A DNA stretch of 41,491 nucleotides, from the NCBI GenBank assembly GCA_964439015.1, contig CAYTMV010000019.1:1-41491 (forward strand). The letters are read 5' to 3'. Source of the stretch: Gemmobacter sp964439015 (GTDB lineage Bacteria; Pseudomonadota; Alphaproteobacteria; Rhodobacterales; Rhodobacteraceae). The position numbers and the translations under genes are program-made. Below the pieces are notes generated by a model. It had not been told where the DNA came from, made no database searches, and was given only the letters and a program-made list of their open reading frames with translations. Shown here piece after piece: positions 34,667-41,491 of the stretch. Position 1 is the first letter of the stretch; every line of letters starts with the position of its first letter.

Positions 34667-35719
34667 TCAACCTGTCGTCGCTGCGGCGGATTGCCCGAGA
34701 TCCCAGGCCTTTCGCATCAGCGATGGCAGGCTGGCGGGGCGAAACTGGCTGCGCGGCATGAAGGCGCCGCGCCGCGGCAAGGCTTCGTCCGCCATCCCCA
34801 CTTGCACCGACAAGATCAGATGGAAGTGCGTGAAGGTATGGCGCACCTCGCCCAGCTTCTGCCAGTCCAGATCCAGGGGCGGCGCATGGTCGCTGCCGTC
34901 CCAGCCGGTGGTTGGAAAGGCCAGCATCCCGCCCAGCAACCCCCTTTCTGGCCGTGTCTCCAGCAGAACGGCGCCATCAGCGCGCCGCGCCAGCCAAAGC
35001 AGGCCATGCCGCACCGGCTTGGCGGTCTTCGCTGCGCGGCGAGGAAGGTCGGCGGCGATGCCCAGCGCCCGGCCCTGACACATGTCCATCACCGGGCAGA
35101 TGCCGCAAGCCGGGCTACGCGGCGAGCAGATCGTGGCGCCGAGATCCATCATCGCCTGTGCGTGATCGCCCGGCCGGCGCTGCGGGGTCAGGCGGGCCGC
35201 CAGCGCCCGCATCTGCGGCTTGACCTCGGGCAGCGGCGTCTCCAGTGCAAAAAGCCTGGCCACAACCCGCTCCACATTTCCGTCCACCACGGCAGCGGGC
35301 TGGTCGAAGGCGATCGCGGCCACGGCGGCGGCGGTATAGGGGCCGATACCCGGCAGGCCCAGCAGTCCCGCCTCAGTCTGCGGAAATTGCCCGCCGTGAT
35401 CCTGTGCCACCGCCCGCGCGCATTTCAGCAGGTTGCGGGCGCGGGCATAATAGCCAAGGCCCGCCCATTCACCCATCACCGCCTCATCCGGCGCCTCGGC
35501 CAGTGCCGTCACCGTCGGCCAGCGCGCCAGAAACCGGATAAACCGATCGCGCACGGCTGCCACCGTGGTCTGTTGCAGCATCACCTCGGACAGCCAGACG
35601 TGATAGGGATCGGGCAGCACGCCCGCCGCCTTTTCCGCGGGTCCGGTGCGCCACGGCATATGCCGGGCATGGGCATCATACCAGTCCAGCAACCGCGCAC
35701 TGACCTCAGCTTCACGCAA
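34667..35719 (-). CDS. mutY: A/G-specific adenine glycosylase MutY
   Basis: This 350-residue base-excision glycosylase removes adenine opposite 8-oxoguanine. It has WLSEVMLQQTTV with the catalytic Glu, the helix-hairpin-helix LPGIGPYTAAAV, VDGNVERV with the catalytic Asp, and the iron-sulfur cluster ligands CSPRSPACGICPVMDMC (C-x6-C-x2-C-x5-C). The C-terminal NUDIX-like 8-oxoG recognition domain follows (HTFTHFHLILSV). The start is a TTG at 35719, supported by AGGAGG eight bases upstream; no ATG fits. Confidence 0.97.
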   Translation of the reverse strand: MREAEVSARLLDWYDAHARHMPWRTGPAEKAAGVLPDPYHVWLSEVMLQQTTVAAVRDRFIRFLARWPTVTALAEAPDEAVMGEWAGLGYYARARNLLKCARAVAQDHGGQFPQTEAGLLGLPGIGPYTAAAVAAIAFDQPAAVVDGNVERVVARLFALETPLPEVKPQMRALAARLTPQRRPGDHAQAMMDLGATICSPRSPACGICPVMDMCQGRALGIAADLPRRAAKTAKPVRHGLLWLARRADGAVLLETRPERGLLGGMLAFPTTGWDGSDHAPPLDLDWQKLGEVRHTFTHFHLILSVQVGMADEALPRRGAFMPRSQFRPASLPSLMRKAWDLGQSAAATTG

Positions 35720-35727
35720 ACTTCACC

Positions 35728-35733
35728 CCTCCT
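35728..35733 (-). promoter_or_regulatory. Strong ribosome-binding site deciding the mutY TTG start
   Basis: AGGAGG on the minus strand lies eight bases from the TTG at 35719, which fixes that unusual start. Confidence 0.7.
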
Positions 35734-35805
35734 GCGCCGCATCGCCTCTGGCCCGACAGCCCCGGCCCGGCGTAAGGTAGCGGCGAAACACGGAAGCGCC
35801 AGACC

Positions 35806-36342
35806 ATGCAAGAGGATCATCAACCCGAAACGCCACGAAAACTCCGCAGGATGCGGGGGTTCGAGGCGACCTCGGGGCTTGTGAAGGATCGCATTCGTCA
35901 GGCCAGCGAAAGCCGTGGCTTCGCGCTGCCCCGCCTTCTGACCCATTGGGCTGAAGTGGTGGGCGAGGCCGAGGCCCGCATCACCCGCCCCGTCAAGATC
36001 GCCCACGCCAAGGGGGCAATGGGCGCAACGCTGACGCTGCTGGTCAGCGGTGCCAATGCTCCCCTTGTCGAGATGGGCAAGGAGCGGATCCGCCAGCGGG
36101 TCAATGCCGTCTATGGTTACAATGCCATTTCGCGCATCCTGCTGACCCAGACCGCGCCGGTCGGCTTTGCCGAGGGGCAGGCGGCCTTTGCCCCAGCGCC
36201 CAAGGCGCCTGTGACCCCCGATCCCGCCATCCGTGCCGAGGCCGCCAGACTGGCACAGGACGTGCATGACGAAACCTTGCGTGCGGCCCTTGAAGGGCTG
36301 GCGCAAAACATCTTTACTCGCCGCAGGAAGACAAGAGGCTGA
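35806..36342 (+). CDS. DUF721/DciA-like protein
   Basis: This 178-residue protein of the DUF721/DciA superfamily carries the family's central domain (LPRLLTHWAEVVGEAEARIT, then the TLLVSGANAPLVEMGKERI strand-helix). DciA loads the replicative helicase in bacteria lacking DnaC. Whether this member does so is unproven. A Pro/Ala-rich linker and a helical tail follow. The gene is divergent from mutY with about 86 bases between, and is followed one base after its stop by the DsbA-like gene. Confidence 0.8.
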   Translation: MQEDHQPETPRKLRRMRGFEATSGLVKDRIRQASESRGFALPRLLTHWAEVVGEAEARITRPVKIAHAKGAMGATLTLLVSGANAPLVEMGKERIRQRVNAVYGYNAISRILLTQTAPVGFAEGQAAFAPAPKAPVTPDPAIRAEAARLAQDVHDETLRAALEGLAQNIFTRRRKTRG

Positions 36343-36343
36343 C

Positions 36344-36976
36344 ATGACCACGATTTTCGGGCGCACCGCCCTCGCGCTTGCCATGACGATTGGCCTGATG
36401 GCCGCCCCCGCCCTGGCGCAGGACGCCGCCGCCGAAACCGATGCCCTGCCCGAAGTGCCTGAACTGGTGCTGGGCCCGGAGGATGCCAAGGTGACGGTGG
36501 TCGAATACGCCTCCTACACCTGCCCGCATTGCGCCAATTTTCACAAGGATGTCTTCAAGCCGCTGAAGGCCGATTACATCGACACCGGCAAGATCCGCTT
36601 TGTCTTCCGCGAGGTGTATTTTGACCGCTACGGCCTCTGGGCGTCGATGATGGCGCGCTGCGGCGGCGATATGAAGTATTTCGCGATCTCGGGCATGCTG
36701 TTCGAAGACATGGGCAAATGGGCAGAAACCAACGATCCCGCCGTTGCGATCGAGAATATCAAGACCATCGGCCGTGCCGCCGGTATTGATGCCGCGCAGT
36801 TGGAAACCTGCCTCAAGGACCAGAAATTTGCCGAGGCGATGATCGCCAAGTTCGAGAAGAACGCGGCCGAAGACAAGGTCGAGGGCACGCCGACGCTCAT
36901 CATCAACGGCGAAAAGCATCCGAACATGAGCTATGCCGATCTGAAGGCGATCATTGACGGGAAACTGGCAGAATGA
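36344..36976 (+). CDS. DsbA-family periplasmic thioredoxin-like protein
   Basis: This 210-residue periplasmic thiol-disulfide oxidoreductase has a signal peptide (GRTALALAMTIGLMAAPALA) and a thioredoxin fold with the active site CPHC in VEYASYTCPHCANFH. A cis-Pro loop lies at VEGTPTLIINGEKHP. It resembles the DsbA-like proteins (BdbD/DsbG group) usual in this family. The start at 36344 is preferred because AGAGG lies just ahead and gives the signal peptide at the N-terminus. A longer upstream reading overlaps the DUF721 gene and is unsupported. Confidence 0.92.
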   Translation: MTTIFGRTALALAMTIGLMAAPALAQDAAAETDALPEVPELVLGPEDAKVTVVEYASYTCPHCANFHKDVFKPLKADYIDTGKIRFVFREVYFDRYGLWASMMARCGGDMKYFAISGMLFEDMGKWAETNDPAVAIENIKTIGRAAGIDAAQLETCLKDQKFAEAMIAKFEKNAAEDKVEGTPTLIINGEKHPNMSYADLKAIIDGKLAE

Positions 36977-38094
36977 AACCGCTGGAAGGTATCCGAGTAA
37001 TCGAACTGGCCCGTATTCTGGCGGGTCCCTGGGCCGGGCAGACGCTGGCCGATCTGGGTGCCGAAGTCATCAAGGTCGAAGCGCCCGAGGGCGATGACAC
37101 CCGTCGCTGGGGTCCGCCCTTCATCGAGCATGAAGGCGAGAAGACCGCCGCCTATTTCCACAGCTGCAACCGTGGCAAGAAATCCGTCACCGTCGATTTC
37201 CGCACCCCGGAAGGTCAAGAGATCGTACGGCGTCTGGTGGCCGATGCCGATGTGGTGATCGAAAATTTCAAGGTCGGCGGGCTTAAGAAATACGGTCTGG
37301 ATTATGACAGCCTGCGTGCTGTCAATCCGCGTCTGGTTTATTGCTCGATCACCGGCTTTGGGCAGACCGGGCCCTACGCGCACCGCGCCGGCTATGACTT
37401 CATCATTCAGGGCATGGCCGGGCTGATGAGCGTGACGGGTGAGGCCGACGGCCAGCCGCAGAAAGTTGGCGTTGCGGTGACGGATGTGTTCACCGGCATC
37501 TATGCCGCAACGGCGATTCTGGCAGCCATCGTGCAGCGCGGTCGCACGGGCGAAGGCCAGCATATCGACATGGCCCTGATGGATGTGGCGACCTCGATCA
37601 TGGCCAATCAGGCGATGAACTACCTCGCCACCGGCACCGCGCCGCGCAAGATGGGCAATGCGCACCCGAATCTTGCGCCTTATGCGGTGTTTGACTGTGC
37701 GGATGGCTGGTTGATCCTCGCCACTGGCAATGACAGCCAGTATCGCAAACTCTGCGCGATCCTTGGTCTGCCCGAGATGGCCGAGGCGCCAGAGTTCCTG
37801 ACCAATGCTGACCGCATTGCCAACCGGGACGAAATGACGCGGCGTCTGACCGAGGCCACGCGGCGTTTCACCAAGGCGGAACTTCTGGCCGCCTGCGAAG
37901 CTGAGGGCGTGCCGGCCGGGCCGATCAATGACATGGGTGAAGTGTTTGCTGACCCCCAGATTGTGGCCCGTGGCATGCAGATCAACGCCCAAGGCGTACC
38001 GGGCGTGCGGACGCCGATCACCTTCTCGGGGGCTGAACTGGCGCTCGATGCGCCCTCGCCGCGGCTTGGTCAGCATCAGGATCTGATCGCCTGA
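36973..38094 (+). CDS. CaiB/BaiF family CoA transferase
   Basis: This 373-residue family III CoA transferase moves CoA between acyl-CoA and a free acid. The N-terminal motif RVIELARILAGPWAGQTLADLGAEVIKVE is complete. The catalytic Asp is at about residue 171 in VGVAVTDVFTGIYAA. The substrate is not predictable. It overlaps the DsbA-like gene by 4 bases (ATGA), though no functional link is obvious. Confidence 0.93.
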   Translation: MKPLEGIRVIELARILAGPWAGQTLADLGAEVIKVEAPEGDDTRRWGPPFIEHEGEKTAAYFHSCNRGKKSVTVDFRTPEGQEIVRRLVADADVVIENFKVGGLKKYGLDYDSLRAVNPRLVYCSITGFGQTGPYAHRAGYDFIIQGMAGLMSVTGEADGQPQKVGVAVTDVFTGIYAATAILAAIVQRGRTGEGQHIDMALMDVATSIMANQAMNYLATGTAPRKMGNAHPNLAPYAVFDCADGWLILATGNDSQYRKLCAILGLPEMAEAPEFLTNADRIANRDEMTRRLTEATRRFTKAELLAACEAEGVPAGPINDMGEVFADPQIVARGMQINAQGVPGVRTPITFSGAELALDAPSPRLGQHQDLIA

Positions 38095-38111
38095 CACTTG
38101 AGACAAATCGT

Positions 38112-38139
38112 CCCCGGCTCGGGCCTTTCCGCGCCGGGG
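38112..38139 (+). terminator. Possible hairpin after the CoA transferase gene
   Basis: CCCCGGC/GCCGGGG (7-bp stem, 14-base loop) is found in the 87-base gap before the DUF4170 gene. It has no T-run, so it is only a weak terminator candidate. Confidence 0.3.
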
Positions 38140-38181
38140 CAAATCCACTAGGTTGCAGCCCGCAACCGAAGGAGTCTCCAC

Positions 38182-38427
38182 ATGACGCAACGCCTGCATC
38201 TCGTCTTTGGCGGTGAGCTGGTCAACCCGTCTAAAACCGTTTTCAAGGACACGTCGAAAATTCACATCGTCGGCATGTTTCCTGACTATCAATCCGCCTT
38301 CAATGCCTGGAAGTCCGAGGCGCAGCGCACCGTGGATGACGCCCACATGCGCTATTTCATTGCCCATATCCACCGGCTGCGGGACGAGGCGCAGCCTGGC
38401 TCAGCGACCGAGGAACTGGGCGGCTGA
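38182..38427 (+). CDS. DUF4170 small protein
   Basis: This 81-residue protein matches the DUF4170 family, with QRLHLVFGGELVNPSKTVF, HIVGMFPDYQSAFNAWKSEA and MRYFIAHIHRL. It is typically found ahead of Kdo-transferase and lpxK genes in Rhodobacterales. The function is unknown, and context suggests lipid A or envelope synthesis. AAGGAG lies ahead of the ATG. Confidence 0.85.
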   Translation: MTQRLHLVFGGELVNPSKTVFKDTSKIHIVGMFPDYQSAFNAWKSEAQRTVDDAHMRYFIAHIHRLRDEAQPGSATEELGG

Positions 38428-38430
38428 TCC

Positions 38431-39603
38431 GTGGCTGGCGGGATCGGGCTGGCGCTCTATGGCCTCGGCGCGCGGGGCAAACCTGAGGCGCCAGAGCTTC
38501 CGCGTCCACCTGGTCGCTTGATTTGGGCGATTGCCGCCGGCCCAGACCATCTGGCCCCACTGGCCGAACTGGCGCGCCGAATCGGTGAAGAAGATGGCCA
38601 TCCCGTCGTGTTGTCTGCCGCGCCCGAGGATCTGCCGGCACCCGGATTTACGGGCGCCCCCGTTGATTCCTCGGCGGCCGCACGAGTCTGGCTGGACCAT
38701 CTGACCCCGAGTCTTATCGTTCTGGCCGGGGCAGAGTTGCGCCCTGCGCTGATTCATGAGGCGCGGATGCGCGGCATTCCCTGCTTGCTGGTCAACGGCC
38801 GTCAGCCGCGGGTCATGCGCGGGCGTGAGGGCTGGTATCCTGGCCTTTTGCGGATGACGCTTGCGCTGTTCAACGAAATCCATGTGCAGGATGAAACGGC
38901 GGCGCGGGCGTTCCGCAAAGCGGGGGCCGAGCATCCGGTCGTCAGTGGCCGGATGGAAGAACCTTCGACTGCGTTGCCCTGCAACGAGGCCGAGCGGGCG
39001 GCGCTGGCTCGCCAACTGGGCAGCCGTCCGGTCTGGCTGGCGGTCGATTTGCCGGAGGCCGAGGAGGCTGCGGTGATCGAGGCACATGCTCGCACGCTGA
39101 GATTGGCGCATCGTCTGCTGTTGATCGTCGTGCCGCAAGATCCGGCCCGCGCCACTACCCTGGCGCGTATCATGGAGACACAGCAGGGCTGGCTGGTGGC
39201 CCGTCGATCCGAGGATCAGGAGCCCGAGCCGGACGTCGAGGTTCTGGTCGCTGACTCTTCAGAATATGGGCTGTGGTATCGGCTGGCCCCGATCTGCTGG
39301 CTGGGCGGATCGTTGTCCGGCACGGGCTGCCTGCGCAACCCGATGGAGGCGGCGGCGCTGGGCTCGGCGATCATTCATGGCCCGCGACCGGGGCGCTGGG
39401 GATTGGCTTTCGGAAGGTTGGGTGCTGCGCGGGCCACGCGCTCGGTCGCCAGCGCCGCCGACATGGCCGAGGCGTTGTCAGACTTGCTGTCGCCCGAACG
39501 CGCGGCCCGCGCTGCGCATGCCGCCTGGGCTGTGGTCTCGGACGGCGTTGATGTCACCGACCGCGTGCTGTCCAGCATCCGCCGCCTGTTGGGAGAAGAG
39601 TGA
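38431..39603 (+). CDS. Divergent Kdo transferase (WaaA/KdtA)-like glycosyltransferase
   Basis: This 390-residue protein has the two-domain GT-B layout of WaaA. The second domain keeps VLLIVVPQDPARA-type sequence (LLLIVVPQDPARATTLARI) and WLGGSLSGTGCLRNPMEAAALGS, matching the GGSL...NPLEAA motif of WaaA. The first domain has LVNGRQPRVMRGREGW. WaaA's N-terminal membrane anchor and its HSVSVGE motif with the catalytic Glu are not present; the aligned segment is WAIAAGPDHL. It starts at a GTG, 3 bases after DUF4170, and overlaps lpxK. Its location implies lipid A/Kdo work, but activity is uncertain. Confidence 0.75.
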   Translation: MAGGIGLALYGLGARGKPEAPELPRPPGRLIWAIAAGPDHLAPLAELARRIGEEDGHPVVLSAAPEDLPAPGFTGAPVDSSAAARVWLDHLTPSLIVLAGAELRPALIHEARMRGIPCLLVNGRQPRVMRGREGWYPGLLRMTLALFNEIHVQDETAARAFRKAGAEHPVVSGRMEEPSTALPCNEAERAALARQLGSRPVWLAVDLPEAEEAAVIEAHARTLRLAHRLLLIVVPQDPARATTLARIMETQQGWLVARRSEDQEPEPDVEVLVADSSEYGLWYRLAPICWLGGSLSGTGCLRNPMEAAALGSAIIHGPRPGRWGLAFGRLGAARATRSVASAADMAEALSDLLSPERAARAAHAAWAVVSDGVDVTDRVLSSIRRLLGEE

Positions 39604-40568
39604 TGCGCGCCCCGGGTTTCTGGTATCAACCGCGCCCGACCTTGCTGGCGCAGATCTTGCGGCCACTGGGCGCGATCTATGCCGCAGCCACGGCGCGGCG
39701 GCTGCGACAGTATGGCTACCGGGCCAGCGTCCCGGTGATCTGCGTGGGAAACCTGACCGTGGGCGGCACCGGCAAGACCCCAACCGCCATAGCCTTGATC
39801 GAGCGGATTCCGGGTCTTCATGTCGTCACCCGGGGTCATGGTGGCAGCCTGACCGGCCCCGTGCGCGTAACACCAGACCACACCGCCGATCAGGTCGGCG
39901 ACGAGCCGTTATTGCTTTCGGCCTTTGCGCCGACCTGGGTATCGCGCGACCGGGCGGCAGGCGTGCGCGCGGCCGAGGCGGCGGGTGCGCGGGCGATCAT
40001 CCTTGATGACGGGTTTCAAAACCCGTCCGTCATCAAGGATCTGTCGATTGTCGTCGTTGATGCCGAACAGGGGTTCGGAAACGGACTTTGCCTGCCCGCT
40101 GGTCCGCTGCGCGAACCGGTCCCGGTCGGCATGGCCCGCGCCGATCTGCTGCTGTCGATCGGTGGTCCCGCGGCGCAGGCGCGGTTTGCCAGCCGCTACA
40201 CCCCCTCTGTCCCCCATGTGACCGGCGCGCTGCAACCGCTGCCGATGGGCATGAGCTGGCAGGGCGAGCGGGTGCTGGCCTTTGCCGGCATCGGCAATCC
40301 GCAGAAGTTTTTCGACACGCTGCGCGCCGAGGGGGCAGAGGTGGTGCGGGCCGTGCCGTTTGACGATCATCAGCCCTTTTCACCCGCGATCCTGAAACGG
40401 CTGGAAGCCGAGGCTTTCGCGCTGGGCGCGCAACTGGTCACCACCGAAAAGGATGCGGCCCGACTGCCCGCGTCCTTTCGGCCAAAGGTTCTGACCCTTG
40501 TCGTGCGCCTGACCCTGGGTGATTGGGCGCCGCTGGACGCCCATCTGTCCCGGCTTGGGCTTCAGTAA
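39603..40568 (+). CDS. lpxK: Tetraacyldisaccharide 4'-kinase LpxK
   Basis: This 321-residue inner membrane-associated kinase phosphorylates the 4' position of the lipid A disaccharide precursor. The P-loop GNLTVGGTGKTPTA is at about residues 48-61. Other family motifs are RGHGG, GDEPLLL, and AIILDDGFQNPSVIKDLSIVV with the catalytic DDGFQ. I prefer the ATG at 39603, overlapping the upstream stop by one base, with GGAG seven bases ahead, over a GTG at 39600. Its stop overlaps the convergent downstream gene by 7 bases. Confidence 0.95.
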   Translation: MRAPGFWYQPRPTLLAQILRPLGAIYAAATARRLRQYGYRASVPVICVGNLTVGGTGKTPTAIALIERIPGLHVVTRGHGGSLTGPVRVTPDHTADQVGDEPLLLSAFAPTWVSRDRAAGVRAAEAAGARAIILDDGFQNPSVIKDLSIVVVDAEQGFGNGLCLPAGPLREPVPVGMARADLLLSIGGPAAQARFASRYTPSVPHVTGALQPLPMGMSWQGERVLAFAGIGNPQKFFDTLRAEGAEVVRAVPFDDHQPFSPAILKRLEAEAFALGAQLVTTEKDAARLPASFRPKVLTLVVRLTLGDWAPLDAHLSRLGLQ

Positions 40569-41056
40569 AGCAACGAGTCGTAGACGCCATACATCTGCTC
40601 GCGGCTGTTCAGTGCCGCTGTCTGGCCGGTATCGCGCGCCCAGGCGGTGATGGCTGAATAGGTGCCCTGACCGAAAGACCCGTCCACGCCCGAGCGGTAA
40701 TAGCCATGCGACGCCAGTTTCTGCTGGATGCGTCGGCGGTCCGTGGCACCGTAGCTGTTGAACACCTGCGCGGCAGGCGTGTGATGGATGCTTTGATAGA
40801 CGACGCGCCCGGTATCCTGCGGTTGGCGATACACGGGCGCGGGCTGTGCGGCGCGGCGCTGGATCTTTTGCTGTTTGCGGTTTTCGTCAAGGATCGCGTC
40901 GATCACCAGCACCGCCAGCGCGCCTTTCAGAAAATTGCGTTCATTCTTGCCGATGGCCTCTGCCGGTGGGGCAGAGAGGCTGAGGGCAATGGCGGCGGCC
41001 GGCAGGCTGAGGATCGCACTGCGTGGCGAGAAACGAGGCAGGGTAAGGGGCAGCAT
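40562..41056 (-). CDS. Secreted protein with peptidoglycan-binding-like C-terminus
   Basis: This 164-residue protein has a signal peptide (SAILSLPAAAIALSLSAPPAEA) followed by a short helix-forming segment (NFLKGALAVLVIDAILDEN), a Gln/Arg/Pro-rich linker and a C-terminal domain RRRIQQKLASHGYYRSGVDG then SFGQGTYSAITAWARDTG, which fits a single PG_binding_1 repeat. I chose the ATG at 41056 with AAAGGA eight bases upstream. The role is unknown. It is probably an envelope protein. Confidence 0.75.
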   Translation of the reverse strand: MLPLTLPRFSPRSAILSLPAAAIALSLSAPPAEAIGKNERNFLKGALAVLVIDAILDENRKQQKIQRRAAQPAPVYRQPQDTGRVVYQSIHHTPAAQVFNSYGATDRRRIQQKLASHGYYRSGVDGSFGQGTYSAITAWARDTGQTAALNSREQMYGVYDSLLY

Positions 41057-41167
41057 GACGGTTATCCTTTCTCCACGACTTCCCCGGCAGCGGGGGCGGA
41101 TGGATGCCAATAAGGCTGGTCAACGCCTGACAGGCAAAAACGGCTGTCTGCTATCGGATAACACATG

Positions 41168-41197
41168 AAAAAGCCCCGCCATGGCGACATGGCGGGG
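41168..41197 (-). terminator. Rho-independent terminator of ccrM
   Basis: A perfect CCCCGCCATG/CATGGCGGGG hairpin (10-bp stem, 4-base loop) followed on the minus strand by CTTTTTC. It lies about 50 bases beyond the ccrM stop. Confidence 0.88.
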
Positions 41198-41249
41198 AGG
41201 TGTGCCTCTGGCGGAACCAAGGCACAGGCGTAACCGAATGTCGGATGTT

Positions 41250-41491
41250 TTAGTGACGGTGGCCCTGATCGGCCTCCATTTCGGCGCGAATCTGCTGGCG
41301 CAGGATGTCGATGGGGATCATCTTGCCATCGCGCTTGAAGTGCCAGTAGGTCCAACCGTTGCAGGAAGGCGCGCCTTCATAGGCGGCGCCAACCTGATGG
41401 ATCGAGCCCTTGACGTCATTGCCAACCAGCGTGCCGTCGGCGCGCACCTTGGCCTTGAAGCGGTTGCCGATCGAATACAGCTCTTCGCCCG
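41250..41491 (-). CDS. ccrM: C-terminus of CcrM-type GANTC adenine methyltransferase (partial)
   Basis: Only the last about 80 residues are visible; the gene enters from the right edge. The reading GEELYSIGNRFKAKVRADG, then LVGNDVKGSIHQVG and SCNGWTYWHFKRDGKMIPID is the C-terminal RAMA-type domain unique to CcrM among methyltransferases. CcrM methylates adenine in GANTC at the end of replication and is part of the CtrA cell-cycle circuit in alphaproteobacteria. The catalytic DPPY region is outside the window. Confidence 0.92.
   Translation of the reverse strand, partial: GEELYSIGNRFKAKVRADGTLVGNDVKGSIHQVGAAYEGAPSCNGWTYWHFKRDGKMIPIDILRQQIRAEMEADQGHRH

Noticed and set aside
33396..35078. A 560-residue plus-strand open frame over alkB and mutY
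   Set aside because: Both genes on the minus strand have full catalytic motifs. The plus frame is low complexity.

Overview
The window looks like chromosome from an alphaproteobacterium of the Rhodobacteraceae/Paracoccaceae. The support is mostly high GC, a Rhodobacter-type porin, Rhodobacterales marker genes (DUF3576 next to leuS, DUF2125, DUF4170 next to a Kdo-transferase-like gene and lpxK), a CcrM-type methyltransferase at the right edge, and an alphaproteobacterial flagellar cluster containing MotE-like and PflI/DUF6468-like genes. I can place it at family level only.
Layout. (1) 1-6857: the 3' part of a large Ig-like-repeat surface protein, cut by the left edge inside a Gly-Asp repeat, followed by its type I secretion system: a TolC-like lipoprotein, an ABC exporter with a Cys-less C39-like domain, and an HlyD adaptor. 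(2) 6854-8539: yggS and a porin on the minus strand. (3) 8864-13498: the housekeeping run DUF3576 lipoprotein-leuS-lptE-holA on the plus strand. (4) 13728-25752: a flagellar block. A nine-gene minus-strand operon (fliL, PflI-like, MotE-like, motA, an unrecognised periplasmic helical-repeat protein, flhA, fliR, flhB, a FliJ-like protein) is divergent from a plus-strand operon (fliF, fliH-like, fliN, fliP). A CtrA-like TTAA-N7-TTAA motif lies between them. Part of the block (about 16-21 kb) is clearly poorer in GC than its flanks. (5) 25790-29505: CysQ/IMPase-like, PmbA/TldD-like and DUF2125 genes on the minus strand. (6) 29630-30978: an SDR gene and a small crotonase-fold gene. (7) 31018-35719, minus strand: a DEAD-box helicase with a repetitive basic tail, an AlkB-type alkane monooxygenase, and mutY. 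(8) 35806-40568, plus strand: a DciA/DUF721-like protein, a DsbA-like thioredoxin, a CaiB-type CoA transferase, DUF4170, a divergent WaaA-like glycosyltransferase, and lpxK. (9) 40562-41491, minus strand: a peptidoglycan-binding-like protein and the C-terminus of ccrM.
How it works together. The first block is a self-contained export module for a surface adhesin. The flagellar block supplies the MS ring, part of the export gate (FliP, FliR, FlhA, FlhB), the C-ring protein FliN, and a stator module (MotA, MotE-like, FliL, PflI-like). It has no MotB, FliG, FliM, FliI or FliQ, which must be encoded elsewhere. The candidate CtrA site and the ccrM gene suggest that a CtrA/CcrM regulatory circuit operates in this organism. 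The least explained elements are the 694-residue flagellar helical-repeat protein, the WaaA-like protein lacking the usual catalytic Glu, and the crotonase lacking both hydratase glutamates. I saw no CRISPR array, tRNA, rRNA or insertion sequence.
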